From NCBI RefSeq assembly GCF_964199755.1, contig NC_133904.1, forward strand, positions 2,755,501 through 2,819,500: a stretch of DNA of 64,000 bases, given 5' to 3'. This document shows positions 1 to 33,218 of this stretch, one piece after another. The position numbers and the translations under genes were made by a program. Numbering within the stretch: position 1 is the stretch's first letter; each line of letters begins with the position of its first letter. The DNA is from Larus michahellis. Its lineage: Eukaryota; Chordata; Aves; Charadriiformes; Laridae. The notes under the pieces were generated by a model. The model did not search any database. It saw only the letters and a program-made list of their open reading frames with translations, and had not been told where the DNA came from.

Positions 1-2338
1 AAGGCAGAAGTCAGCAAGTTTGGCTCCATACGTCAAGAGATGGAAACATTGTTCTGACTTTTAGCTGCTAGCACTAGTTATGCTCAACTTCCAAAATGTT
101 ATTTTAGCTCCCACTTTATCAGACATCACACATTTCAATGAATTTCTGCAAAAAGTGTACAAACTCATGTATTCCTAATGTTGTCAGAGCACACAGCATG
201 AAAAGTGAGCTGAAAAAATAAAAATTACAATTTGTACATGGAATGTTATGCTGCTGGGCACATTCAATCCAGTAACATCGGAAGCAACATAGAAGAGGAA
301 CTTTTGTAGGCCTGTGCACTTAATGTGTAACCTCTGATGTAGCCACTGTGAGGTTAAGCTGCACTTAAACAAGATCAGAAGGGCTTTATTTTGGATTTAT
401 CAGATTTACAGATTGTAAAACTGTTAAAAAGGAATTTAAAAAGAACTGCTGTTTCAGCCAGCTGAGCAAGAACAACCTAAAAAAATCCCAATCAACCGAC
501 ATGCTAACAAACCACTGCTGCACCTGAATTGAGAGCTACAAGATACGCCAGTCACTCTTCCAGTATGCCCTAAAGTAAGATGATCTTTTTCCCCAGCAGT
601 CTTCCTTCTGCTCTCAAGGGAGACAAATGACTTTACAACTACCATCAGAAATCTTCACAGAGCCTACCTCCAGCCTCCTTTCTCCAGAAGAGAGCTATAT
701 TTGACTGTTTAAAAAAAGAAAATCCAGAAAACAGTAACGTGCAATACACACAGTCTTCTTCATGTGTAAGGTGATCCTACAACAGACTGTATAAACTAGG
801 ATTGCTAATTACTCTTTTTGGTCTGGCCAACAACTATAAACTCAGACACATATTAGTGTCTGATGAAGATATTTTCATAAACTGAAGATTGATCTCATAT
901 GGTACAAAACTCACCAAACAGCTGGTATGGTTTATACCTATTGCATGATCACTGTAACGAGTGGTGCCGTTCAAAAAAAACCAGGAAATGCTCCCTCTCT
1001 AGTCGTCAATTTACACTCACGTCAGGAATAGTGGAATTTATTGCTTTACCATACCAAGTGCCATCTTTGTTTAATGGAACATGCAACAGATTAGTGAAAG
1101 GGATGGATTTTGAAAAGGGCAACTGCAAGCTGAAAATGAAGCAGGGCATTTATTTTACATTAAAGTAACTAAAGATCCTGGGAGTGTAGAAGTGACACAC
1201 ATTTTACATAGCTGCACCGTGTTTTTAAAAACCCTGAAGTATAGAAGAGATGCAATTCTGTATGCTAGATGTCTATAAGTAGCATGTGAACATAAGACAG
1301 CTGATAGAAATAGTGACTTACTTTTAAAAGTTTTAATGGCAATAATGAACATTGAATTGTCAAATTAATTTTAGATCAGAGGTTTTGATCAAGAATCTCT
1401 CCAAAGATTTTGTTGTTGCACTTAATAGATGTTACTACTAAAAGACTAGCAGTTGCAATGAACAAAAAGATACAGTTGGACAATGCTTTTTCTAATACAG
1501 TTTCCTTCATTAACAGTTAATTATGCCATCGCAAAAACCCCGTTCATAGGTATCTTAACTCTTCTGCTTCTCTTTCTCTCTTAACCGAGTATAGGAATGG
1601 AAACTACATGAAGAGCTTACCTCCATACGTGTTGCCTCATTGCAAGTGCTGACATTTCTGAGAAACATACTGCCCACAACTACACTAGCAGGGTACATCT
1701 CCACTGCAGCTATGCCAGGCAATGCTTAACTCTGCCCAAGCGCCACTGCCACAGGCAGAAACGGGAAAGAGCATCTTCAATGCAGAGCACTGCCCAAGGC
1801 TGCAACCTTTGCTTCTGTACTTGTCTGTGTTTATCTAGAAGTTTATGACATATCTTGTGTTGAAAAAGTTCTCTTTTCTTCTGGAAAATGCAGGACAACT
1901 CATTTGGTATTTAAGGGAAACAAAGGTTGAATCACTTGTATCCTTCAGCATATTCCTATCTTCACTGCAAAGGGAGTACTTCTGCTCTCAAGTTAGATCC
2001 CCAGCTCTACAACACACTCGCAACCGGGCAAGTTACTCCAGCAGCAAGCAGTCTCAAACAGAGAGAAATTCTGTTTGCACATGTAACATGAGCATACCAG
2101 GTTTAAGTGTGGATTATAAACCCAGATAAACTGCAGCAAGATAGCAGAAGTCGAAGATAAATGACAACCACAGTAAGAGATTTGGATTAAAAGAAGTTTG
2201 CCTTACACTACCCAAAAAAGCCTCTCTGAACTAAAAGTCACATCGAACCATAAAAAAAACAATCATAGAAAATGTACGTATTTTAACTTGAATAAAAATT
2301 ATATTCAAGGAAAGTTACAATGTAAGTTTTTCTCTCAC
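1..2338 (-). other. MAP2K1: MAP2K1 intron 5 (partial)
   Basis: AT-rich intron sequence running off the left edge. I looked on the minus strand for the exon 6 peptide (catalytic loop, DFG, activation segment) and did not find it. No repeat family or RNA gene was recognised. Confidence 0.8.
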
Positions 2339-25060
<22,722 letters not shown>

Positions 25061-28000
25061 GGCTGGGGTACTAACGGCTGCTAAATATTTCCCAAAGCAA
25101 GAGCCTGAATTAAAAATGGAAACGGAGGACGGCAGTTACAAAACTGCGAATTATACACAGAAAAAGGAGTATGAAAATGAAATGCCCGAGCTGCTTTTGC
25201 TGGGGGAAGGGCCAGATTGGGTCACAGATTTCCCACGTTAATGCGATGATGGTTTTATGTATGTACATTTCTCTGAAGTTCTGACTTGCATCACTAGGAT
25301 TTGGGGTTTTGTAATTACGTTACTTCAGTGAACCTAAAAAATATAACCAGGAAAATTTTCTTTTCCAGGAGCTCTCTATCATTTTTTGGCATGCAAAAGC
25401 AAGAATGTACGGCTGAGAAAGAATGACTTAGAAAATAAATCTTAAAAAAAATCGATGTTCTATATGGGGATTGCATTTTGTGAATCCACTACTTCTTTAA
25501 CAGTTTTGAGGTCAGACACAGAAGTCCAGAACCACTGGGCAGCACGCCTGCCACCCCCACGCCGTGGAAGGAACGGAGCCTCTTTTATACAGGTAATTCT
25601 GGGGAGAAAAACACCAACGTAAATACGAGGTTAAAATTTCGGAGCACAAAAGCCACCTTTCTGCTGAAATAAAGCTTCTACCTTGGGATTTGAACTGACC
25701 GTGGCCTTGCTTTAACATCAACTTGCTTCCATGCCTCTCTAACATACTGATTTTTTAGAAAATAAGTCCGCCAAGTAATGTTGGAAGAGATGTGACCCCC
25801 CGCAGCGAGCGTGGCAGGAGCAGGGTGGCACACAGGTGGGGTGAGGATGTCCCAGTGCCCCTCACAAACCGGGCTGGCGCAGGGGACAGAAGTGTTGTCT
25901 CCAACAGCGTGTGCAGCTGAATATTCCTGCTCCAGGCCAGCGGTGGTGTCCTCTGGGGGGCGTGACTTTAACAGCGATGGATATCTCTCTTCTTCAGTCA
26001 GTAGTATGGCTCCTCCACACCAGTTCTCTTGCAAGCAGAGGAATTTAAATGTAAAGATTCCTGTTACTTAGTTGTAGATCTTGGGGGAGGATGGAGTATT
26101 AAGAGTACTACCAATGGCCCTATTTGGATCAACAAAGCCAACCTGGATATTACACACATGCAGTGCTTAAAACGATGACATTCCTATGCTAATCGTGTGA
26201 TAATAGTCAAGAGATAAAAGGAATTAGGTCTATTTGACTTTTCTGAACAGAGCGACAATACAATCCTACCTCTACTGCTGAAACGCTGTGAACAAATTTG
26301 GTAAAGTTTGTGCTTCTTTGGAAGATCAACTTCTTGTGGTCTGAATGCAGCAGAAGTAAAGGTGAAGACTCTTTTAAGGCCCATATGCTTAGAAGTTATG
26401 CATCAAGAAGGGCTTGCAGATTTCTTCTGCTTTCTGACACAGATGAGAAATTCTTTCCATTTCCATTGCAGGTTTGTGTACCGGACGTTGCTCTACCTGT
26501 CAACAAACATGACACATCTATAAGGAAAGGCTCTACAGTTACTCATAAATTTGCTTCAGTGGTAAGTGAAACCTCTCACAGACATGTAAGCCAAGAACAG
26601 AAGCAGCACTGAACGACCCGGTGCCGAGGTGGTGGTGAATGGCCTGGTGTGGGTAGAGGAGTGACAAATCAGTTCCTTTGGCAGTTCCAGCACTGACCAC
26701 AACCACTGCTATTTGATTTCTGTGCTTTCTTGCCTGAGAGCAGGAAAAGATCAATGCCTAATGCCTTTCCTCCCTGTCAGGCGGATGCTCCAGCTTCAGG
26801 ACAGTGCGTGTGTCTCTTGGCGAGGAGTGGGAACCCTTTGCATGCTCCTGCTGTGTTCCGTGCCTGCAACAAGCACAGACCTCCACCCTGTGAAGCAGTT
26901 CTCAGCCACGTGCTCTTTATCACGCATTCCATAAAACACAATTTTTTGCTGAGATTCCCTAACTTTGGAAGCACGACAGTCTTTTTCCGATACGATGTAG
27001 ACACGTGAATATGTAACTTCTTTGCAACTGTGGACAGGTTTTACACTCCAATGAGTTGATTCAGCCACAAATTAAAATATAAGAAATTGCGATAAGAAAT
27101 ACTGGGAATATAGTTATTTAAGAATTTTTAATTATATGTTATTTTCCTTTCTTTTTTGCTACAGGATTAAGGCACTATAGTAAAACCGAACGACTAGTGT
27201 TTACAGTGACTCATGCAGTATCGAGTCTTTCTATGCTGAAATCAGACCTTTTTTCTGAAAGACACTGAGTTGCAGCTGAGTCTGGTCTTCTCTTTACACA
27301 ACTGTGTGTGAGGAAATGCAAGGACTCTTTTGTCTGAAACGCTGAACTCTGCAGAGAACATGTGAATATTAGACAGGTATTGAATGCACAATTATTATAT
27401 ATGCCCCATATAATTGCAGTTGCACTATGCCATAATTGCCCACATGAGTTATGTAACTATAGTTATTCTACGGTGTTGCAAAGTATGGCCTCTTTTTCTC
27501 TGAAAAGATGATTGCAGGGGAGGTTTATTTTCATCTAAATATTTGGACTGAACAAAGAAGAATTTTTGTTGTGAATTGTGAATTTTCACAGAGTTTGAAT
27601 TAGTTTGGGGGGTTTTTTTTGCCTTGTAACAGTGCTTGGTTTTCTCCATCAGAAAAACAGCCTACACAAACAGATGAGTGACTGGACATATCTACTGAAA
27701 GCAGAGGTTCCAGCATGCAGAATTTTTGAAACACAGCAATAAATAAGTGTGGATAACACTGGTTGACTCAGCTGACAGCAAAAGTGCAGAGGAAATTCCA
27801 CAACAAAACTTATATTGTAAATGCTTTGTACAAAGCACTGGTCTGAATTCCATGTTTTAATTTTCTGTGGTTTGCAAAAGTAAAATAATATTTTTAATCA
27901 AAGTAGTCATTAAAGCTTTTGTAGCAACTGAAATTATTAACAAACTTCCCTATATATAATGCGAAAATGCTGTATCATTCCTAACTTCTTACCCATTTCT

Positions 28001-29861
28001 AAAGTAGAAAGGATTAAATTATTATTTTCACAGCTTTGCCGTTGAAAGACATACTCCCTCCATCCAATTCCAGCTACTAAGAGACAGCTCCCTCCTCTGG
28101 AGCACTTTATACTTGCACTGTAAACATGCAGAATCTGAAAAATTACTGAATTCACTCCTCTCTTTTGAAGTCCCGTTGACCTATAGCACGAAAACAAAGG
28201 TATTTCGAATTGACTGAATATAGAAATAAAGTCATGGGTTTATGAATTGATGGCACCGCAGGGAATCATTTCCGTGTAACTGACGCTGCCACTGCCGAGT
28301 TCCTCCGGCACTATCGTACCCCTGGAACCTTAGAAAGACCCAAGAGCTGGGTGGCCTCTGGGCTTTGCTCAAAGCGTCCTAAGACACCTTATTTGGGTTT
28401 TGTTGTTGTTGTTGATTTTTTTTATAATGGTTGTCACACCGATCATATTGAATGACCAGTTTTCTTTTACATGATTACATAGCACATTTGCAAAGTTTCA
28501 AGATTGCTGTAGGTTGGTTTGAACTTCTGTAAAACAAATAGGTTTCACTTCAGTGCATTTGCAACTAAAAATTAAGCATATATTCCCAGCCAAAACAAAA
28601 CACGTGTTTTGGGAATTTGAATATTCTCTGCGGAAGGAACTGTGTTTTGCTTTACGAACAGGTGCTTCTCAAGGTGGATGACAGAGGAGAAGACGAAGAA
28701 AAAATAGAAGGTAGTGTAATCTCTACGAAAGACTTCTGAGCAGGGAGACTTTCTGATTTATTGATTCCACCACTGCTTTGAAAAATAGAACTAAAATATG
28801 TCTCTGTAAACAGAAATGGAAAAAAGAAGCTTGTTTTCATCACCACTTTTTTCCCTCTTGGAAACCTGAATTTTTTCTAGTTTCTTGCATGAAAAAGAAA
28901 CTGTGATTACTGTATAGATTAACTGCATCACTAAATTAAGCCAGCTTTTAAAGCTCAATTGCAACATATTTTACTGCTAAAACATATGCACGCAAACTTT
29001 TATTTGTAAGATTTAATACTTCTTAATCTATTTAGTGCTTAACAAAGCAATTTAAGGAAATAATTAGTCCCATAAGCAATGGAATTTAAGAAGCCTGATT
29101 CGAATTTGACCAAAATTGGCCAACAGGATCAAAAATTATTAGAAGGGGGCTGACAGACAAACTGACTTTCAAACAGCGTGAGATCCCAACCTGTCTTGCA
29201 AATCTTGTTTTCCTCAAGAAGCAGGGATTTAAGAGAACACCGTGGATCCAAACACAACCTTAAATGTTTTGTAATATACTAAGAGCTTATAAATTAATGT
29301 TTAAGGTGACTGTAAAATATAAAATTTAGTTTAGATTAGCAAGATATAAGTGACAAATATCTGAAGTTTGCTAAATCCGGAAGATGTGATCTCCCACTAA
29401 CACAGCTACAATGGTACCAGTTTTGCGTAGGGTCTATTGAATGAACAGCTTTGCCAACATAATACTTAGAAGGTTTTTGCAGAACAAGTATGACTCCCAT
29501 AGGAGTAAAACCCTTCAAATGCGTAAGTAGCCAATTATCCATTTTACAGATTTTCTTTGCCATCTATTACATGTAACATAAACCAGGAGAGAAGACTGAA
29601 ATATAAAATAAGGTGCTAATTTTTTGCAGTTTTTCTAATGAAATGACACTATTCAATACAGAAATAAACAAGTGATATTTCTGTTTCACCTAAACTAGAA
29701 AACAGAAGTGTTTTCTAGAATAAAGGCAAGCTATGGGTTGTTTTTGTTTTGGTTTGTTTTTTTCCTGACTTATTATTTTATCAGCATGTGGCTGGTTATT
29801 CATTTCCTGAGGAAAAAACAATAATCAATGCCTGCCAGCATATGCTTTTCATTTAATTAGG

Positions 29862-29935
29862 AACATAGGACTGGAAAGAACCACCTAGGTCATCAAGTCC
29901 AGTCTCTAATTAAACACTCTTCAAAAATATTGATT
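29862..29935 (-). mobile_element. old CR1 3'-end fragment
   Basis: GGAACATAGGACTGGAAAGA, then ACCACCTAGGTCATCAAGTC, then CAGTCTC. This is the inverted CR1 3' end (compare TGGAAGGGACC...GGTCATCTAGTCCA). It is short and diverged. Confidence 0.6.
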
Positions 29936-30020
29936 AATCAAAGTTGCATAAATATCGTAGGTTTTATAACACTGTACTCCTCTGCAGAGACTGTAAGTGA
30001 TCTTTTGCTTTAATCCTTGC

Positions 30021-30092
30021 ATATTTTTTATATACATAGGTATATATTTTTTATATACATGGGTATATAAAAAAGGTATTTTTTTATACCTT
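30021..30092. repeat. 23-bp AT-rich tandem duplication followed by hairpin
   Basis: A 23-base unit (ATATTTTTTATATACATAGG plus TAT) occurs at 30021-30043 and again at 30044-30066 with one changed base. It runs into GGTATATAAAAAAGG and TATTTTTTTATACC, which can fold back on each other. Confidence 0.8.
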
Positions 30093-31305
30093 TACCAGCA
30101 CTTTTTTCGTATCTCTTATCTACCTGTTCCAGCAAAGACAAATCACCTACCCCAGGACAGAGCTCTGTCTGTGCAGACTGGCTGACCCGAGTATATGGAG
30201 ACTGGCAAGCCATGTAAATTAATTCTACCTTCTCCCTGCCTTTGCTCTCAGAGAACCCTGCTATGCTATTTCTTTTCACTTAACAGTTGATTTCGCACAA
30301 AATATCGAGGGGCTTAAGGAAATTTTGAAATCTTGAGCCTCTAATAAGTTTGGTTGATATTAGCCAAATATTTAAATTCCAATTACTTCACATAAACCCC
30401 CTCCCATTAAATATTAAGGAAAACGTTTACATTAGAAGATGCATCACACTAATCATTATGAATCAGATATTTAGGCTACACCCAAAAAACCTAATTAATT
30501 TGTTTGTAAAGATTTTTTGATATGAAAATTATTTTCAATGCAAAGAGCTCATCATATAGACATTTGATTTTCAGTAATTTTATATGACACAAATCTTTAC
30601 AGTGTTTTGAGCTGGAAATTAGCAGCACTTGATCTATAATTCTTAGTATATCTTTGTGTTTGTTTTCATAGCTCATGAGCCTCAGTCAATTGAAGAAACT
30701 GGCCATGTCTAAAAGGTTAAGATAAATGCGTTCAATGCTAACAAATCCATTAAAGTGTTCTCCCTATATTTAATGTATTCTCTGCCATAAAAAATGCTGC
30801 TGCATTTGGAGAAACACATTTTAAAGATTAACTGTTAAAATAATTTTGACTAAAGGATAATACTTGTTTTTTAACTGGAGAGGAACTGCAATTGTTTTCC
30901 TTTGTCATATTAGAAGGAATACATTAAATTAACAGAAACATTATATGTCTATATAGAGAAATAAGGGAAAACCAATTCCTTTAATGTATTCATGTTTGAC
31001 ATTAATTTCTCTCATTTTACTAAAATGAAGAGCCTGTAATTTAAGTCACACACATTTCTACAGACTGACCTGTAAAAATACGAAAATGGGATTTTTGAGA
31101 TGCAACAGCACTGGAGACCGTTGCATGGAGCTTCTCTCCTATTGTTTCTGCAGCCTGCAGTCCAAGTCTTTAAATGGCATTTTATGTGCACAGATGCCAA
31201 ATCTCAGAGGACTTGGTGTATTTATTACAGTCTCGACAATTGGAAACAGTTTAGTTTTAAATTACCAGAAGGTTCTAGCTGGCCTCTCTATGGAGGAAAG
31301 CCTGG

Positions 31306-31770
31306 GATCATAGAATCCTACAATGGTTTGGGTTGGAAGGGACCTTAAAGCCCCCCCAGTGGCACCCCCTGCCCTGGGCAGGGACACCTCCCACCAGCCC
31401 AGGTTGCTCCAAGCCCCGTCCAACCTGGCCTTGAACCCCTCCAGGGATGGGGCAGCCACAGCTTCTCTGGGCAACCTGGGCCAGGGGCTCACCGCCCTCA
31501 CAGCAAAGAATTCCTTCCACACTTATGATCTAAATCTCCCCTCTTTCAGTTTAAAACTGTTCCCCCTCATCCTCTCATTACACTCCCTGATCAAGAGTCC
31601 CTCCCCAGCTTTCCTGGAGCCCCTTTAAGGACTGGAAGGGGCTCTGAGGTCTCCCCGGAGCCTTCTCTTCTCCAGGCTGAACCCCCCCAGCTCTCTCAGC
31701 CTGTCCTCACAGCAGATGGGCTGCAGGACCCTCATATCGCCTTCGTGGCCTCCTCTGGCCCGGCTCCAAC
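31306..31770 (-). mobile_element. CR1 LINE copy (5'-truncated, inverted)
   Basis: The left end reads CATAGAATCCTACAATGGTT then TGGGTTGGAAGGGACCTTAA, which is the reverse complement of a CR1 3' terminus. Moving right it passes CCACCAGCCCAGGTTGCTCC, TGGGGCAGCCACAGCTTCTC, CTCCCCGGAGCCTTCTCTTC and AGCTCTCTCAGCCTGTCC, all typical of the inverted CR1 3' region in birds. About 0.46 kb remains. It is much better preserved than the other copies here and ends about 150-250 bp before the TIPIN CpG island. No intact reverse-transcriptase frame is left. Confidence 0.92.
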
Positions 31771-32017
31771 AGATTACTACCTGTCCTAGCAGCCCTCAGA
31801 GGCAGGAAAATGAGAAAGGGCTCAACAGCCACTATTTTAAATCCCATTCCTGGGGCCGATTCATAGCGGGGCCTGGCAACCTTAGACTCTTCGAATTAAA
31901 TTCTCATCCCCAGCAGCTTTTACTTGAAGAGGTGGCACTAAGCCTCACCCGCGAAGCCCTGAGGGAAGCGACTCCCCAGCCCTGGAAACGCCTCAGCCGC
32001 GCAGCCCCTCCCACCGC

Positions 32018-32033
32018 CTTTTGGCGCCAAAAG
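32018..32033. promoter_or_regulatory. palindromic E2F-type site
   Basis: CTTTTGGCGCCAAAAG is a perfect inverted repeat that contains TTTGGCGC on both strands, the consensus for E2F/DP. Its place in the TIPIN island fits G1/S control. Binding is inferred, not shown. Confidence 0.7.
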
Positions 32034-32051
32034 CGCCGCCGCCGCTCTGTC

Positions 32052-32061
32052 GCGCATGCGC
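32052..32061. promoter_or_regulatory. NRF1-type site
   Basis: GCGCATGCGC is the palindromic core bound by NRF1, common in CpG-island promoters of housekeeping genes. It lies about 20 bp downstream of the E2F-type palindrome. Confidence 0.65.
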
Positions 32062-32444
32062 TCCGGCACGCGGCCGGCCGCTCGCCTCACTCAACCCGTC
32101 CTGGGACCTCGCGAGACCCGGGGCTCTCGCGGCGCTGCCCCGGCGCGGGCAGGAAGCGGGGGCGGTGCGGGGCTGTGGGCGGGCCTGGTTCCCCTCAGGA
32201 GGCGGGTGAGGAGCCCTGTTCGCCTCGCGTCCCGCCGGTGGGAACAGGAGAGCCGCCGTCGTGGCCCCCTCTATTCCCCCCCTCAGTGCCTGCACGCCTC
32301 AGGGTTGCTGTGGTGGTGTGAGGGGAGCGGGGCCTCCGCGGCGCCCGGCAGGTCGTAGCTCTAGAGGAGACCCCAGCGAGCTCCTTCGCTGCCGTCGCTC
32401 GGCTCCCTCAGCCTACGGCTCCCTGAGGGTTTGGCAGCCCGGAG
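32062..32444 (+). other. TIPIN: probable TIPIN non-coding exon 1 region
   Basis: The first coding exon begins at an internal acceptor (TTCCTGCAG|G, 33060), so an upstream 5' UTR exon is required. Two plausible donors end it: CGG|GTGAGG at about 32204 and GGAG|GTAGGG at 32444. I cannot choose between them without transcript data. Confidence 0.4.
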
Positions 32445-33085
32445 GTAGGGAGCTGCCTGGAGTGTCACCAAAACCGCCTGAGAAACAAATTTCCCATCAA
32501 AAAGAGCTGTTCCTAAAGCCTTGATTAGGAACGCAGCCGCCGTGAGACCGGGTCGTCCTTCTCCCCGTTGTGCTGATGTGCTAAAGTCTCTGGAATTAGC
32601 TTTGCTTAAGGAGAGCCGGAAAGGGGGAATCCTCCTCCAGACTGCGTTTCCAAGTGGGTAAGCTGTAAATCAGATGAATTATCACTCCCCCTCCTCCCCC
32701 CCCGTACTGCTTGATAATCGAGGATGTGAGCGAAAAACAGCTGTCTTGATAAGTGCTTTTGTTAGAATTCCATTTCTTTTGTTTTACTTCTGTGAGCCGT
32801 ACCTGCCACTCCCAAGTAACTTTGATGAGTTGAAACATGACAAGCCCCTGTTTTATTTGGCCTGGCGAGGCCGGATTGTGTCATCCGTCTGCATGGTATC
32901 TGTTACTTAACTTGCATGACTTTTTTTTTTTTTTTTTAGTTGGCAAATCTCTTTCTGGAGAAGCTGTAGACATATTGTATGTAACTGATGTTTAGCTGCT
33001 TCCATGGCAGCCATTTCTTCTCACTCCTTCTCTTTAAATACTTCTGGTATTTCCTGCAGGAGGGGAAGAAAGTTTATCTGAGGCA

Positions 33086-33218
33086 ATGATAGATCCTCTA
33101 GAGAACAACTTGTTTGATCTTCCTGATTATGAGAACACAGAAGATGAAACGTTCCCACCTCTTCCACCTCCTGCCTCTCCGGGAGGAGATGATGTTGAAT
33201 GGGCTCAAGCTAATGGAG
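33086..33218 (+). CDS. TIPIN: TIPIN first coding exon (coding part)
   Basis: Exon starts at 33060 (acceptor TTCCTGCAG); coding from the ATG at 33086. Encodes residues 1-44 plus one base. It contains the conserved acidic/proline stretch [20 protein letters not shown]. The donor is GGAG|GTGAAC. Confidence 0.95.

Larger units (their letters stand above)
25061..31300. other. intergenic spacer between divergent MAP2K1 and TIPIN
   Basis: About 6.2 kb without a gene I can recognise. A moderately GC-rich patch at 25790-25960 holds a 118-codon minus-strand open frame with no recognisable domain. The rest is AT-rich with a CR1 fragment at 29.87 kb and an AT tandem repeat at 30.02 kb. Confidence 0.75.
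31930..32460. promoter_or_regulatory. TIPIN: CpG island promoter of TIPIN
   Basis: GC- and CpG-rich block upstream of the TIPIN coding exons. It contains a 16-bp palindrome, CTTTTGGCGCCAAAAG (32018-32033), which is a perfect double E2F-type site, and GCGCATGCGC (32052-32061), an NRF1-type palindrome. Together they suggest cell-cycle-linked TATA-less transcription, as expected for a replication-fork factor. The start site is not mapped. Confidence 0.85.

Noticed and set aside
1-2338. Search for MAP2K1 exon 6
   Set aside because: Expected catalytic-loop/DFG peptide is not encoded here; the exon must be beyond the left edge.
25678-26034. 118-codon minus-strand open frame in the MAP2K1-TIPIN spacer
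   Set aside because: No recognisable domain, no convincing splice sites or second exon; judged chance in a moderately GC-rich patch.
31716-32321. 201-codon plus-strand frame before TIPIN
   Set aside because: Runs from CR1 tail into the CpG island; composition is a GC by-product.
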